Part shown: positions 34,304-43,301 of the stretch, in pieces
How positions within the stretch are numbered: position 1 is the stretch's first letter
Layout of the letters: every line of letters begins with the position of its first letter
DNA from: Eubacteriales bacterium
GTDB lineage: Bacteria; Bacillota; Clostridia; Oscillospirales; CAG-382
Reading direction: 5' to 3'
DNA: 64,000 nt
NCBI GenBank assembly: GCA_028702135.1
Contig: JAQVPJ010000002.1
Location: 62,001-126,000 of the forward strand
Position numbers and translations under genes: made by a program
The notes under the pieces: generated by a model
Database searches by the model: none
The model's input: the letters and a program-made list of their open reading frames with translations, nothing else
Told to the model about the DNA's origin: nothing

Positions 34304-34753
34304 TTATTTTTCAGCTATATTAAGCATTTCCGTGGCGGTTTCGGGTTTGGCTTCAAAATCCTTTCTTGCGATTTTCATTGCAGTTTTTTCGTTATAGATC
34401 TCCTCTGCGGTTCTTATACCGAGACTTCTTAAAAGGGGAAGCGGCGGGCACCAGCCGAAAAGTGAATGCTGCAAAAGGAAAAATCCGACAATTCCGGTAA
34501 GCAAAAACAACTTGCTCCGACGCAGCCCCATAACCGAGCATATAAGCACCAGAGCACCGGCGTTGGTTTCTAATATTCGCTCAATATCCCATTCGTCGTC
34601 AAGTGTTTTTATCTTGTCGCATAATATTTCCGCTGTTGTATCCTTATATGCAGTAATGCGATTAGCCGCTCCGTTTCTTATTTCATTATTTACACAAGGG
34701 TTAGTCTGTTCCTTGACTCTTTTAGACGTAGAAGGTAAAACTTTCCTGTTCAT
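34304..34753 (-). CDS. DUF2892 (YgaP-like transmembrane) protein
   Basis: The 149-residue protein has a polar N-terminal half and a DUF2892-type segment: WDIERILETNAGALVLICSV, two closely spaced membrane spans (about residues 68-95), then the hallmark LLQHSLFGWCPPLPLLRSLG and the acidic RTAEEIYNEK. In other bacteria this module is fused to or encoded beside rhodanese domains and is linked to sulfur or redox stress; here there is no rhodanese. Together with the ferredoxin and the Crp/Fnr regulator it may form one regulon. Confidence 0.8.
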   Translation of the reverse strand: MNRKVLPSTSKRVKEQTNPCVNNEIRNGAANRITAYKDTTAEILCDKIKTLDDEWDIERILETNAGALVLICSVMGLRRSKLFLLTGIVGFFLLQHSLFGWCPPLPLLRSLGIRTAEEIYNEKTAMKIARKDFEAKPETATEMLNIAEK

Positions 34754-34971
34754 TATATAAAAATCCTTTCATATACAAAATTATGTTGTGTTTTCATAAC
34801 ATTAATATTAGCTGATTTTTCATATTTATACTCTTTTGCACGAGGATAAGATTTGTAGCAAATAGGATTACTTTGTGTATTATATAATAGCCGACTTATA
34901 TCTGAAAACAACGTTATATGTAGGCTTTTGCAATAAATATCCGTTTAAAAACAATGGGGAGGTCAACTTAA

Positions 34972-35169
34972 GTGTGCAATATATGCGAATGTTTGTTTGG
35001 CCGCAGAAGATTCCCGCGTCCCGAGATAGTTAATATATATCCTAACAGGGAGCTTGAAGACTGTTTACGTGAGCGCAGGTGCTGTATTATTTATCAGCAG
35101 TTCTGCAGAAACTGCTTTCCTTGTTCTGAATTCGGAACGAGGGATGACAGAAAGTGTCACCGCTGTTGA
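34972..35169 (+). CDS. Small cysteine-rich protein (11 Cys in 65 residues), function unknown
   Basis: I do not recognise a family. GTG at 34972 has an excellent ribosome site GGGGAGG 9 bases upstream, and a terminator follows 23 bases after the stop, so this is a real, probably monocistronic gene despite its size. The sequence begins MCNICECLFGRRRF and has paired cysteines in RRCCIIYQQFCRNCFPC and a final CHRC. There is no signal peptide. The content suggests metal binding, an intracellular disulfide-linked structure or a spore-coat component; none can be chosen from sequence alone. Confidence 0.7.
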   Translation: MCNICECLFGRRRFPRPEIVNIYPNRELEDCLRERRCCIIYQQFCRNCFPCSEFGTRDDRKCHRC

Positions 35170-35192
35170 ATGTTTAGTGTATACTGATTTTT

Positions 35193-35220
35193 CAGAGGCA
35201 TAACAGCCTCTGATTTTTTT
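35193..35220 (+). terminator. Terminator after the Cys-rich gene
   Basis: CAGAGGC (35193-35199) pairs with GCCTCTG (35206-35212) and is followed by ATTTTTTT. Confidence 0.85.
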
Positions 35221-35251
35221 CGGCTATTTTATATTAAAACTAATTGCGCTA

Positions 35252-35280
35252 TTGAATAAAGACGATTAGTGTGGTATCAT
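35252..35280 (+). promoter_or_regulatory. Promoter of the GH26-like lipoprotein gene
   Basis: TTGAAT (35252-35257) and TATCAT (35275-35280) are 17 bases apart. The resulting leader is about 118 bases, long enough for post-transcriptional control; I recognise no known riboswitch in it. Confidence 0.5.
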
Positions 35281-35405
35281 CTTCAATGGTTATATTATAA
35301 TCATAATCAAATATGAGAAAGGGTACGGCGTGAGGATCACAAGAGGGTTTTATAAGTCATTCACTCAATGCCGTGTGTGCTCGTCAAAGGTAAGGTGTTT
35401 ATTTT

Positions 35406-37328
35406 ATGTTTTTAAAACGGGTGATTTTATTATTGACTACTGTCGTTTTATTACTGCCTTTAACCGGCTGTAATAATGGCAAAACTGATGACAAAGAGGA
35501 GAGTGTGTCTGTGGAATCAGAAACGAGCAAGGTAAGAGAACTTATACCAAGTCAACGAGCAGCCTCGGTATGGAAAGGCGAATGGGCGGACGAGGAAAAC
35601 GGCTTTTCAGACGAGAGCAAAATATACGGTTTTGATCTATACCGTAACGGTGAGCTTAGCGAAACAGACGCATCAAAGATAGACAACGACGACTGCAAGT
35701 ACCTGTTTTATGGAGAGAGCGATACCCGTGCGGTAAACCTTGCAGAAGGTTATGCGATGACGCTGCCAACAACATCCTTAACCGTGGATTATTCGTTAGG
35801 CATGCTCCGTACCCGGTATTATGGGGATAATTTCCTCCTTACCGTAACCAAAGAGAACCAGAATCCGTACGGCAACAACGAAAACGGCTGGAACATATAT
35901 TTCACCGAATGGATAGACAGATATATCGGCAGCTTGGAATATCTTGCAAACAATAAGCTGCGCTATTCACGTGCAAAGCAGGAAAACAAGGATCTGCTTC
36001 CCGGTTATACGGTCTATTTATACAATATTCAATTCAGATTGAAAATCGATTATAAATATCAGAACTATGATATTGCAGTCGTCCGTAAGGACGGAGAGTA
36101 TGTTCAGTTTTATCTTTTTGTAATGAAATCGACCGAGAAACAGGTTGAACTTCTCGATAACATTGTCAAATCCCTCACGGAATTTTCCCCGCAGGGAAAA
36201 GCGGTAAACAAACAGGGTGCATACGAGTTGAAAATTCCGGAATTCTGGAGTGAAGAGACAAAAAAATATTTTAATATGCTCAGAGAGCAAAACGATGTAA
36301 GCTGGGGTGCGTTCAGCGCATCGATGCCCGAGGACAGCGACGGCACATACGAAAGCAAACTAAATATGATAAAAGAGGATCAACAGAGGCTCGAAACTGC
36401 ATTTGACTATAAACTCGATATTCTGCCCACATACACGCCTATTTCATGGTATGATAATTATATAGATTTCCCGAGCGGTATCGCCTCGGAGCTTGCGGGT
36501 GGAAACGGCTTTAATGGCAAACCCGTGCTTCAGTTTACATATCAATACACTAACTCCAACAATTTAGGCGGCACAACACCTGTTTTCGATGTTATAGACG
36601 GTAAATACGATGGGCAATTCCGCAAAATCGCACAGCAGATAAAAGCTTACGAAAAGCCGGTGCTCTTCCGTCTGAACAACGAGATGAACACCGACTGGAC
36701 CAGTTACTCTGGGTTTATGAACCTGCTTGATCCTGATCTTTATATAGAATCATGGCAAAAGCTGTATAATATATTCCGCGAGGAGGGAGTGGATAACTGT
36801 ATCTGGATCTTCAATCCGATTGCAGTTTCCTGCCCGTATAGCAATTGGAGCGAATACCTTTGCTATATGCCCGGTGAGGATTATATGCAGATGCTCGGAC
36901 TTACCTATTACGAAATGAACAACGGAATAGGAAAAAACGCCTCGGTAAAGTCCTTTAAGGAGATGTATACCTATCTGTATAATAAAAATATGCCTTATTA
37001 TGAGAATTATCCGTGGATAATAAGCGAATTCGGTTGTGCTGCCGGCGGTAAGGCATATTACGATTGGGGAAGCAGTAGGTATGTCGAATCAGAGCTTGGA
37101 CGCAACAGTGCTCTACAGGCGGAATGGGTCTCCGACATGTTCGAATGCTTCAATAATAATCAGGAAGCCGCCAACGCGTTCTGCAGGAACATTAAGGCTG
37201 CGGTATGGTTCTCTGTCAATGATTATGCTGATGTCGGTGGAAAATCTACCATAACAAACTATCTGCAGCTCAACGACGAGCTAACCGAAACCCTTGAGGA
37301 GTTCAGAAAGGGTTTAAATAAAGAGTAA
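35406..37328 (+). CDS. Lipoprotein with GH26-like glycoside hydrolase domain
   Basis: The 640-residue protein has a lipobox LPLTGC and is therefore extracellular and membrane-anchored. Residues about 50-280 form a beta-rich region of unknown type. The C-terminal part resembles GH26 beta-mannanase-type barrels: KPVLFRLNNEMNTDW with the candidate acid/base Glu 426, DNCIWIFNP, YMQMLGLTYYEM and PWIISEFGC with the candidate nucleophile Glu 541. It probably cleaves a plant or microbial beta-glycan at the cell surface. No transporter or other glycosidase adjoins it. Confidence 0.7.
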   Translation: MFLKRVILLLTTVVLLLPLTGCNNGKTDDKEESVSVESETSKVRELIPSQRAASVWKGEWADEENGFSDESKIYGFDLYRNGELSETDASKIDNDDCKYLFYGESDTRAVNLAEGYAMTLPTTSLTVDYSLGMLRTRYYGDNFLLTVTKENQNPYGNNENGWNIYFTEWIDRYIGSLEYLANNKLRYSRAKQENKDLLPGYTVYLYNIQFRLKIDYKYQNYDIAVVRKDGEYVQFYLFVMKSTEKQVELLDNIVKSLTEFSPQGKAVNKQGAYELKIPEFWSEETKKYFNMLREQNDVSWGAFSASMPEDSDGTYESKLNMIKEDQQRLETAFDYKLDILPTYTPISWYDNYIDFPSGIASELAGGNGFNGKPVLQFTYQYTNSNNLGGTTPVFDVIDGKYDGQFRKIAQQIKAYEKPVLFRLNNEMNTDWTSYSGFMNLLDPDLYIESWQKLYNIFREEGVDNCIWIFNPIAVSCPYSNWSEYLCYMPGEDYMQMLGLTYYEMNNGIGKNASVKSFKEMYTYLYNKNMPYYENYPWIISEFGCAAGGKAYYDWGSSRYVESELGRNSALQAEWVSDMFECFNNNQEAANAFCRNIKAAVWFSVNDYADVGGKSTITNYLQLNDELTETLEEFRKGLNKE

Positions 37329-37344
37329 AAAACGCACAATAAAT

Positions 37345-37378
37345 AGGAGGCGATGCGTAATGCAGAGCCTCCTTTTTT
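37345..37378 (+). terminator. Terminator after the GH26-like gene
   Basis: AGGAGGC pairs with GCCTCCT over a 15-base loop and is followed by TTTTT. Confidence 0.8.
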
Positions 37379-37447
37379 CATATTCACTTTTCTATACTTT
37401 TTGGTTTTTATGACGATATATGTTATTGAAGAGTATGGGGGAGAAGA

Positions 37448-38065
37448 ATGGCAGTAAAAAAAATAGAAAATCTAAGCAGCTATCAACTTGACGTACTACG
37501 TGAGGTCGGCAATATCGGTGCGGGGCATGCCGCAACCGCTTTGGCGACCTTGCTGTCGGACAGGGTGAGTATGTCCGTTCCAAAACTGGAAATCGTGGAC
37601 ATTAAGGATGCCGCGATGGTTCTCGGCGGACCGGAAAACCCTGTTGTGGGCATTTTAATGACCTTGTCCGAGGATATAAAGGGAATTATTATGCTCGTTT
37701 ACGAGGAAAAATTCCTTAATGTTGTAATCAGAACCCTGCTCGGTAAGAATATTGACGGTTTGAATAACCTATCAGAAATGGACCTCTCTGTTTTTATGGA
37801 GGTCGGAAACATAATGGTGGGTACATATCTTAATGCGCTAAGCGAGCTTACAAAGCTGAATATCGGAGTTTCGCCACCCGATATATGCGCGGATATGGCA
37901 GGCGCAGTCATGAGTTATCCCGTATCGATTTTCGGAATGGGCGGTGACAAGGTGCTTATGATACAGGAGCATTTCTCCGGATCAGAGCAAATCACGAGCC
38001 ACCTTATTATGATGCCGGAGAACGAATCACTCGAAAAAATCCTTAGGAGTTTAGGTGCTGATTAG
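37448..38065 (+). CDS. cheC: Chemotaxis protein CheC (CheY-P phosphatase)
   Basis: CheC dephosphorylates CheY-P and is stimulated by CheD in Firmicutes chemotaxis. The 205-residue protein carries both expected active-site repeats: LREVGNIGAGHAATALATLL near residue 17 and FMEVGNIMVGTYLNALSEL near residue 117, each with the Glu and Asn of the ExxN phosphatase motif. GGGGGAG precedes the ATG. It overlaps cheD by one base. Other chemotaxis genes must be elsewhere. Confidence 0.94.
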   Translation: MAVKKIENLSSYQLDVLREVGNIGAGHAATALATLLSDRVSMSVPKLEIVDIKDAAMVLGGPENPVVGILMTLSEDIKGIIMLVYEEKFLNVVIRTLLGKNIDGLNNLSEMDLSVFMEVGNIMVGTYLNALSELTKLNIGVSPPDICADMAGAVMSYPVSIFGMGGDKVLMIQEHFSGSEQITSHLIMMPENESLEKILRSLGAD

Positions 38066-38532
38066 TGAGAAAACTAATAACCGTCGGAATATCCGACATG
38101 AAGATAGCGTCAGGTGATGATGTTTTAATAACATATGCTCTCGGTTCCTGTGTCGGCACCTGTATTTACGACAGAGGTGCAAATATAATCGGCTTATCGC
38201 ATATACTGCTGCCGAATAAAAACGCAGGAGACAATAATTTATATAAATTTGCAGATACTGCCATAAAAGAACTGGTCAGAAGCATGACTGCGAAGGGCGC
38301 TCTGGTAAGCAGAATGCAAGCAAAAATCGCAGGCGGTGCCCAGATGTTTACAAATGCTACGATCAAAATCGGCGAGAATAATCAGAAAGCGGTAATAGAG
38401 CAGCTAAACAAGCTCGGTATCCGTATTATTGCCGCAGATCTCGGAGAGAATTACGGAAGAACAATGGAATGTCACGCAAAGGATGGCAGGGTAATCATAA
38501 AATCCTTCAACAGGGGTTTACGTGATATTTAG
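38065..38532 (+). CDS. cheD: Chemoreceptor glutamine deamidase CheD
   Basis: CheD deamidates glutamines on chemoreceptors and binds CheC. The 155-residue protein has the catalytic Cys in ITYALGSCVGTCIYD and the catalytic His in IIGLSHILLPN, followed by KIAGGAQMF. It starts with GTG at 38065, sharing one base with the cheC stop, so the two are translationally coupled. This coupling fits the known CheC-CheD complex. Confidence 0.94.
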   Translation: MRKLITVGISDMKIASGDDVLITYALGSCVGTCIYDRGANIIGLSHILLPNKNAGDNNLYKFADTAIKELVRSMTAKGALVSRMQAKIAGGAQMFTNATIKIGENNQKAVIEQLNKLGIRIIAADLGENYGRTMECHAKDGRVIIKSFNRGLRDI

Positions 38533-38932
38533 TACGTATTTTTAATACGCTTAATGTGTCAAAGGTTATTACGGCTTTAAATAAATCATCGTTTATATTA
38601 AGCTCAAAAAACCAAGTCCGCTGTCTTTAGTGAACTTTGAGATGTCGCTCCTTATAAAGCATTGTAACATAGAAAGATAATACAGATAATGAACAAAGTC
38701 ATTGCAAGCAGATAAGTGCTTATTTATCTTTCAAAGAATACAAGTTTGATAGCTTCATATTCGGAGAAGGTAAATAAATATAAGAGCAATAAATTTACTG
38801 AATACAGCACGAAACCCGCAAAAAGACAGATGATCGCATTTCTATCCGCTTTGTAGATACTATTTTTGTTTATTATATCCGCAATATCAAATAAAGTCAA
38901 TATTTAGCGGTATGTTATGAAAAAGAGAATAA
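38533..38932. other. Intergenic region with a leftward promoter and no clear gene
   Basis: A 400-base stretch holds no frame I would call a gene. A near-perfect minus-strand promoter at 38900-38872 reads into it. In its wake one frame encodes ADRNAIICLFAGFVLYSVNL and more hydrophobic residues before stopping at 38724, without an ATG in frame; this could be a decayed membrane protein gene or chance. Confidence 0.4.
38872..38900 (-). promoter_or_regulatory. Orphan leftward promoter
   Basis: On the minus strand TTGACT (38900-38895) is followed after 17 bases by TATAAT (38877-38872). Transcription would run toward the 3' end of cheD through DNA with no recognised gene. Confidence 0.6.
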
Positions 38933-38973
38933 AAGAATCCGGAATTTCTGCAGGTGATTTTTTCCGGATTCTT
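38933..38973. terminator. Bidirectional terminator after pspC-like gene
   Basis: AAGAATCCGG (38933-38942) pairs with CCGGATTCTT (38964-38973), with T-rich sequence beyond it on the plus strand and mixed T/A sequence on the minus strand. It lies 8 bases past the stop of the leftward PspC gene. Confidence 0.7.
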
Positions 38974-38980
38974 ATTTTTA

Positions 38981-39175
38981 CTACACTCCCGAAGGCTTTT
39001 CGGGAATAACGAATGCAGCGGCGATATAAGCGATTAATCCTGCGCCGCCAAAACAGGATGCTACAATCGTAATTAACCTAATTATACTTACATCCAGCTC
39101 AAAGTATTCGGCAATACCGTTGCACACACCGCAGAGCATTTTCCCTTCCTTAACACGATAAAGCTTCTTTTGCAT
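38981..39175 (-). CDS. PspC-domain membrane protein
   Basis: The 64-residue protein is a single PspC domain: KKLYRVKEGKMLCGVCNGIA, EYFELDVSIIRL and a membrane span with GGAGLIAYIAAAFVIP. In PspC proteins this domain sits in the membrane and takes part in envelope stress responses; stand-alone forms are common in Clostridia. AGGAGTTGAG supports the ATG at 39175 over an upstream TTG. It is the last gene of the leftward phoH-led unit, 20 bases after mutS2. Confidence 0.85.
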   Translation of the reverse strand: MQKKLYRVKEGKMLCGVCNGIAEYFELDVSIIRLITIVASCFGGAGLIAYIAAAFVIPEKPSGV

Positions 39176-39195
39176 AAAACTCAACTCCTTTTTTA

Positions 39196-41571
39196 TTATT
39201 TTTTAATTGTCAATATTGTGACACCGAGATCGCCCTCTCCGTAACGACCGCTGCGGAAAGATTCTATTCTCTTATCTGATTTGAAGTACTGCCACAAAGC
39301 GCTTCTCAGCGCACCTGTACCTTTGCCGTGAATGATGCTTACGGTCTCGTATCCTGCCTGTATACAATCGTCGAGATAGCGGTCGATCATGAACCAAGCA
39401 TCGTCACCCGTCTGCCCTCTGACATCAAATTCGAGCTTTACAGGTGCCGTCGTTCTCTCGAAAAAGGACGAACCTTTTTTTGACTTTTTTTCCGTTATTT
39501 CGTTAAGGCGAAGATTGGATAATGATGTTTTTACATCAATTATACCCGCTCTTACCTTAGCGGCATCCCCCGAAATGCTCTGGATGATTCCGGTTTTGTT
39601 AACATCCCGTAAGAGAACACTGTCTCCTTCTTTAAAGGGGCGTGGAGGACGATATTCCTCATCATCTATTTCATTTTCACCCTTGGTGCTAAAGTTCGAC
39701 TCAACATTTTTTATAGACCTGCGTATGTCCGCTCTTGCCTTGTCAAGCTGCTCTTTTGTGAGCAGTTTTTCTTTTTCCCTGCGCAATTTGTTCAGCTCAT
39801 CAAAAACCAGCTCGCTTGATGCTTTTGTGCTTGAAATCATTCGCTGTGCCTGAACATGGGCTTTGTCAAGCTCTGTTTTCGCCTTTGCGAGTATTTCCCG
39901 GCTCTGCTTTTTCGCCGCTTCTAAAATGGCGTCTGCCTCAGCTCTCGCCCTCGCCGCCCTCTGCTTTTCCTTTTCAAGTTTGTTTTCGGTGTCCTCAAGA
40001 CGACCGAGAACATCCTCAAAATGCTTATTGTCCTCTGCCATAAGAGCTTTTGCGCGGTCGATGATAACAGGGTCAAGTCCCAATCGAAGGGATATTGCGA
40101 AAGCATTGGATTTTCCGGGCAATCCTGTTATAAGCCGGTAGGTGGGGCGCAGAGTTTCCACATCGAATTCGCAGGAAGCGTTCAAAACGCCTGCTGTTTC
40201 AAGCGCATAAATCTTAAGCTCCGAATAATGCGTCGTTGCGGCTGTAATCGCACCGAGGTTCTTTGTTTTTTCCAATATGGAAATTGCAAGAGCTGCACCT
40301 TCGACAGGATCTGTTCCAGCCCCGAGTTCGTCAAGCAGCACAAGCGAATCAGCATTACAGCTTTTTAGAATGCTTACCAGATTGACCATATGAGAGGAGA
40401 ATGTTGACAGTGATTGTTCGATGCTCTGTTCATCCCCGATATCTGCAAGAACGGACTTAAACAGGGGGACGGTGCTACCGTAGTCGCAGGGTAAATGCAG
40501 TCCGGTCTGCGCCATAAGAGATAACAAGCCGATTGTCTTGAGGGTTACAGTCTTTCCGCCCGTATTCGGACCGGTAATAATAAGTGTACTCTGCTTTTTT
40601 CCGAACTCCAGGTTTATAGGTACTACCTTTTCCTTATCAAGCAACGGATGCCTTGCGTTTACAAGACGAATATTCCTGTCGCGGGTTATGACCGGTCTTG
40701 AAGCGTTTGTATTTAATGAATATGATGCCTTTGCAAAAATGACTGCAAGGTCGGTCATAGCTCCGTAATCGGTAATGAGCAGCGCATCGTTATCGGCCGC
40801 AAACCCGGAAAGCTCCGAAAGAATGCGTTCAATCTCATTAGCCTCATCAGCTTGCAGTTCCCTGAGCTTGTTATTAGCCTCAAGGACCGCGAGCGGTTCT
40901 ATAAAAAGCGTCGCGCCCGAGGCGGAGGTATCGTGGATAAGACCTTTTATGTCTCCGCGGTGCTCAGCTTTTACTGGTATTACATAACGTCCGGAACGCA
41001 TTGTAATAAGGTTTTCCTGAAGGTACTTTGAATATGCTCCGGATGTAAACGAAGCAAGAGCGTCCTTTACGCTGTTTTCACATTTCTTTATATCACGCCT
41101 TATTTTGTATAACCTATCGGAAGCGTTGTCGGATATGATATCCTCAGCGGCGATAGCGTTGCTTATCTTTTTTTCAAGCTGAGGATTCTCAGCCAACTGA
41201 CTGAAATATCTGTCAAGTACAGAGTTCTCTTCACTTTTTGCCAAGGCGTATTTTTTAACGGACGAAACGCTTCTTAGAAGAGAGGCGATATCCAATAGCT
41301 CTCTTGGCGTAAGAACAGCTCCCTTTTTGGCTCTTTCAACCGCTGGAAGGATATCTTTTGCTCTGCCGAACGGTGGCATGCCTTTTAGGGTTATTAGCTC
41401 TGCGGCACGAGTGGTCTCATCTAAAAGCCGATTAACTATAACATCGTCGTCACTCGGAAAAAGGTTTAAAATCCGCTCCGCTGCTCCCTCCGTGGCGGCA
41501 AGAGAGGATAATATCCGTAAAATTTTATCAAACTCAAGAGTTTTCAAACTCTTTGCAAATCCGTCTTTCAT
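39196..41571 (-). CDS. mutS2: Endonuclease MutS2
   Basis: MutS2 is a MutS relative that suppresses homologous recombination and rescues collided ribosomes in Firmicutes. The 791-residue protein has the MutS core and lever (residues about 1-310), the ATPase with Walker A ITGPNTGGKTVTLKTIG and VLLDELGAGTDPVEGAAL, a long coiled coil rich in Lys/Glu/Arg (about 515-620) and the C-terminal Smr nuclease domain (EFDVRGQTGDDAW, SIIHGKGTGALR). The domain set is complete. It follows recO by 15 bases. Confidence 0.96.
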   Translation of the reverse strand: MKDGFAKSLKTLEFDKILRILSSLAATEGAAERILNLFPSDDDVIVNRLLDETTRAAELITLKGMPPFGRAKDILPAVERAKKGAVLTPRELLDIASLLRSVSSVKKYALAKSEENSVLDRYFSQLAENPQLEKKISNAIAAEDIISDNASDRLYKIRRDIKKCENSVKDALASFTSGAYSKYLQENLITMRSGRYVIPVKAEHRGDIKGLIHDTSASGATLFIEPLAVLEANNKLRELQADEANEIERILSELSGFAADNDALLITDYGAMTDLAVIFAKASYSLNTNASRPVITRDRNIRLVNARHPLLDKEKVVPINLEFGKKQSTLIITGPNTGGKTVTLKTIGLLSLMAQTGLHLPCDYGSTVPLFKSVLADIGDEQSIEQSLSTFSSHMVNLVSILKSCNADSLVLLDELGAGTDPVEGAALAISILEKTKNLGAITAATTHYSELKIYALETAGVLNASCEFDVETLRPTYRLITGLPGKSNAFAISLRLGLDPVIIDRAKALMAEDNKHFEDVLGRLEDTENKLEKEKQRAARARAEADAILEAAKKQSREILAKAKTELDKAHVQAQRMISSTKASSELVFDELNKLRREKEKLLTKEQLDKARADIRRSIKNVESNFSTKGENEIDDEEYRPPRPFKEGDSVLLRDVNKTGIIQSISGDAAKVRAGIIDVKTSLSNLRLNEITEKKSKKGSSFFERTTAPVKLEFDVRGQTGDDAWFMIDRYLDDCIQAGYETVSIIHGKGTGALRSALWQYFKSDKRIESFRSGRYGEGDLGVTILTIKK

Positions 41572-41586
41572 AAAATCCTTTCTGAA

Positions 41587-42354
41587 CTATAATACAGACT
41601 TGAGAAAATCAAGTGTTTTGTATTTTTTTTCAAGCCGCAAATGCAGGTAAATCTCTGTAATTTTTCCAAGCTCGCAAAGCGAGTTGTCATCGACAGTAAA
41701 TGAAAAAATTCTACTGCTTTTAGCGTTGATTATGTATCTAAGAGCATCGATGACGGTTCTGGAAACCGAAATCCCCGTACCATATTCCGTCACGCTCGAT
41801 TCGGTGACGCCGGAACATGCAGAACAGAGAAAAATGCCGTTTTGAACGTCAAGTACGTTCTGCGCTGATAAATCAAGCTCTGTTTCACATTTTGCGCAGG
41901 TGTTTATATCGGGTTCAAAACCGATAAGACAGGCCAACCTGAACTCAAACACCGCTTTGATGAATCTGACGGAGGCAAAATTTCTTGAAAGAGCGTAAAG
42001 TGAATTCAGGAGCAACTGAAGCACAACGCTGTTCTCACTATCCTTAATCGCCACACTTCCCGATACCTCGCAGAGGTAAGAAGCGAGTGCGAAGCTCTCA
42101 ATACTCTCTCTGACCGCGTAAAAATCATCGATAAGCTCAGCGTCAACAAGGGTATAATAGCCGTTTTTACAGTATAAGAGCATATTTGAACAGGCGAAAA
42201 TCTGAACGCTCTTAAGGTTGGATGCCAATATCGACCTGGCTCCCTTTGCCTTAACCGTAATAACTCCGTCAAGCTCGGTCAGGACTGTGAGCAGCTTGCT
42301 GTTTTCGCCCTGCGAGCTCTCTTTGATTACAATGCCCTTTACCTTATGGTGCAT
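41587..42354 (-). CDS. recO: DNA repair protein RecO
   Basis: RecO helps RecR load RecA onto SSB-coated single-stranded DNA. The 255-residue protein has the N-terminal OB fold (KVKGIVIKESSQGENSKLLTV, about residues 3-23), a helical middle and a zinc-finger pair CAKC and CSAC around residues 157-180 with FEFRLACLIGFEPD before it. The order era-recO-mutS2 is typical for the region, with 33 bases to era. Confidence 0.93.
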   Translation of the reverse strand: MHHKVKGIVIKESSQGENSKLLTVLTELDGVITVKAKGARSILASNLKSVQIFACSNMLLYCKNGYYTLVDAELIDDFYAVRESIESFALASYLCEVSGSVAIKDSENSVVLQLLLNSLYALSRNFASVRFIKAVFEFRLACLIGFEPDINTCAKCETELDLSAQNVLDVQNGIFLCSACSGVTESSVTEYGTGISVSRTVIDALRYIINAKSSRIFSFTVDDNSLCELGKITEIYLHLRLEKKYKTLDFLKSVL

Positions 42355-42387
42355 AACGGCGACTTGTACCTTTCATATTTTATCATA

Positions 42388-43278
42388 TCATTCTTTATTG
42401 TTAAATCCAAAATTGTTAAGCAGCGTCGGACTATCACGCCAGTTCTCCTTGACCTTTACCCACAAATCAAGATATACGCGCGTTTCGAGGATTTTTTCGA
42501 TGTCCTCACGGGCATAAGAACCAATTTTTTTCAACATCCCACCGTTTTTTCCTATCAGTATCCTTTTATGTCCCTCTTTTTCACAAAATATTTCTGCACG
42601 TACCGAGATGAGGCTTTTTTTCTCTTTATAATCCTCGATAACGACGGCAACACCGTGCGGAATTTCATCTTCCGTTAAGCGGAGTATCTTCTCGCGAATG
42701 ATTTCAGCAATTATCTGACGCTCGGGCTGGTCTGTTGATATATCGTCCGGAAAAAAGTGTGGAGAATTGATTAAAAGCGGTTCTATCTCTTTGAAAATAA
42801 TATCAAGCCCGTCGTTTTGCAGTGCGGAAATCGGTATAATCGAATGAAAATCATACTGCTGTGACAGCTCGGAAATCTGTTTTGCGATATCCGGCTTTTT
42901 ACATTTGTCGATTTTATTTATCAAGAGTATTATTTTCGATTTAGAAGCGGTAAAGCTGTCAAGAGCGTTTTTCTCCGCGCTGTTTAAAGCCGTGCCCGCT
43001 TCGATGACAAAAAGAACAATCTCAGCATCCATGGAGGCGCTGCCGACCGCTTTCATCATATATTCGCCCAAAAGCGTTTTGGGCTTATGAAGTCCAGGCG
43101 TGTCGATAAAAACAAGCTGTACGTTCCCGTTTGTTAATATGCCTGTAATCTTATTCCTTGTGGTCTGAGGTTTATTAGAAACGATGGCGACCTTCTCTCC
43201 TAAAAGAGCGTTCATCAATGTCGACTTTCCCACATTGGGCTTTCCCGCGATTAGAATAAATGCTGTTTTTGTGTCCAT
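42388..43278 (-). CDS. era: GTPase Era
   Basis: Era is a GTPase with a KH RNA-binding domain that assists 30S ribosomal subunit maturation. The 296-residue protein has G1 GKPNVGKS, G2 PQTTRNKI, G3 DTPGLHKP, G4 NKID and, in the C-terminal half, the KH domain with ILIGKNGGMLKKIGSYARED. It lies directly after ybeY; the dgkA and cdd genes that often separate the two in Firmicutes are absent here. Confidence 0.97.
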   Translation of the reverse strand: MDTKTAFILIAGKPNVGKSTLMNALLGEKVAIVSNKPQTTRNKITGILTNGNVQLVFIDTPGLHKPKTLLGEYMMKAVGSASMDAEIVLFVIEAGTALNSAEKNALDSFTASKSKIILLINKIDKCKKPDIAKQISELSQQYDFHSIIPISALQNDGLDIIFKEIEPLLINSPHFFPDDISTDQPERQIIAEIIREKILRLTEDEIPHGVAVVIEDYKEKKSLISVRAEIFCEKEGHKRILIGKNGGMLKKIGSYAREDIEKILETRVYLDLWVKVKENWRDSPTLLNNFGFNNKE

Positions 43279-43301
43279 AAAATTCCGTTTCTTCTTTTTG
43301 T

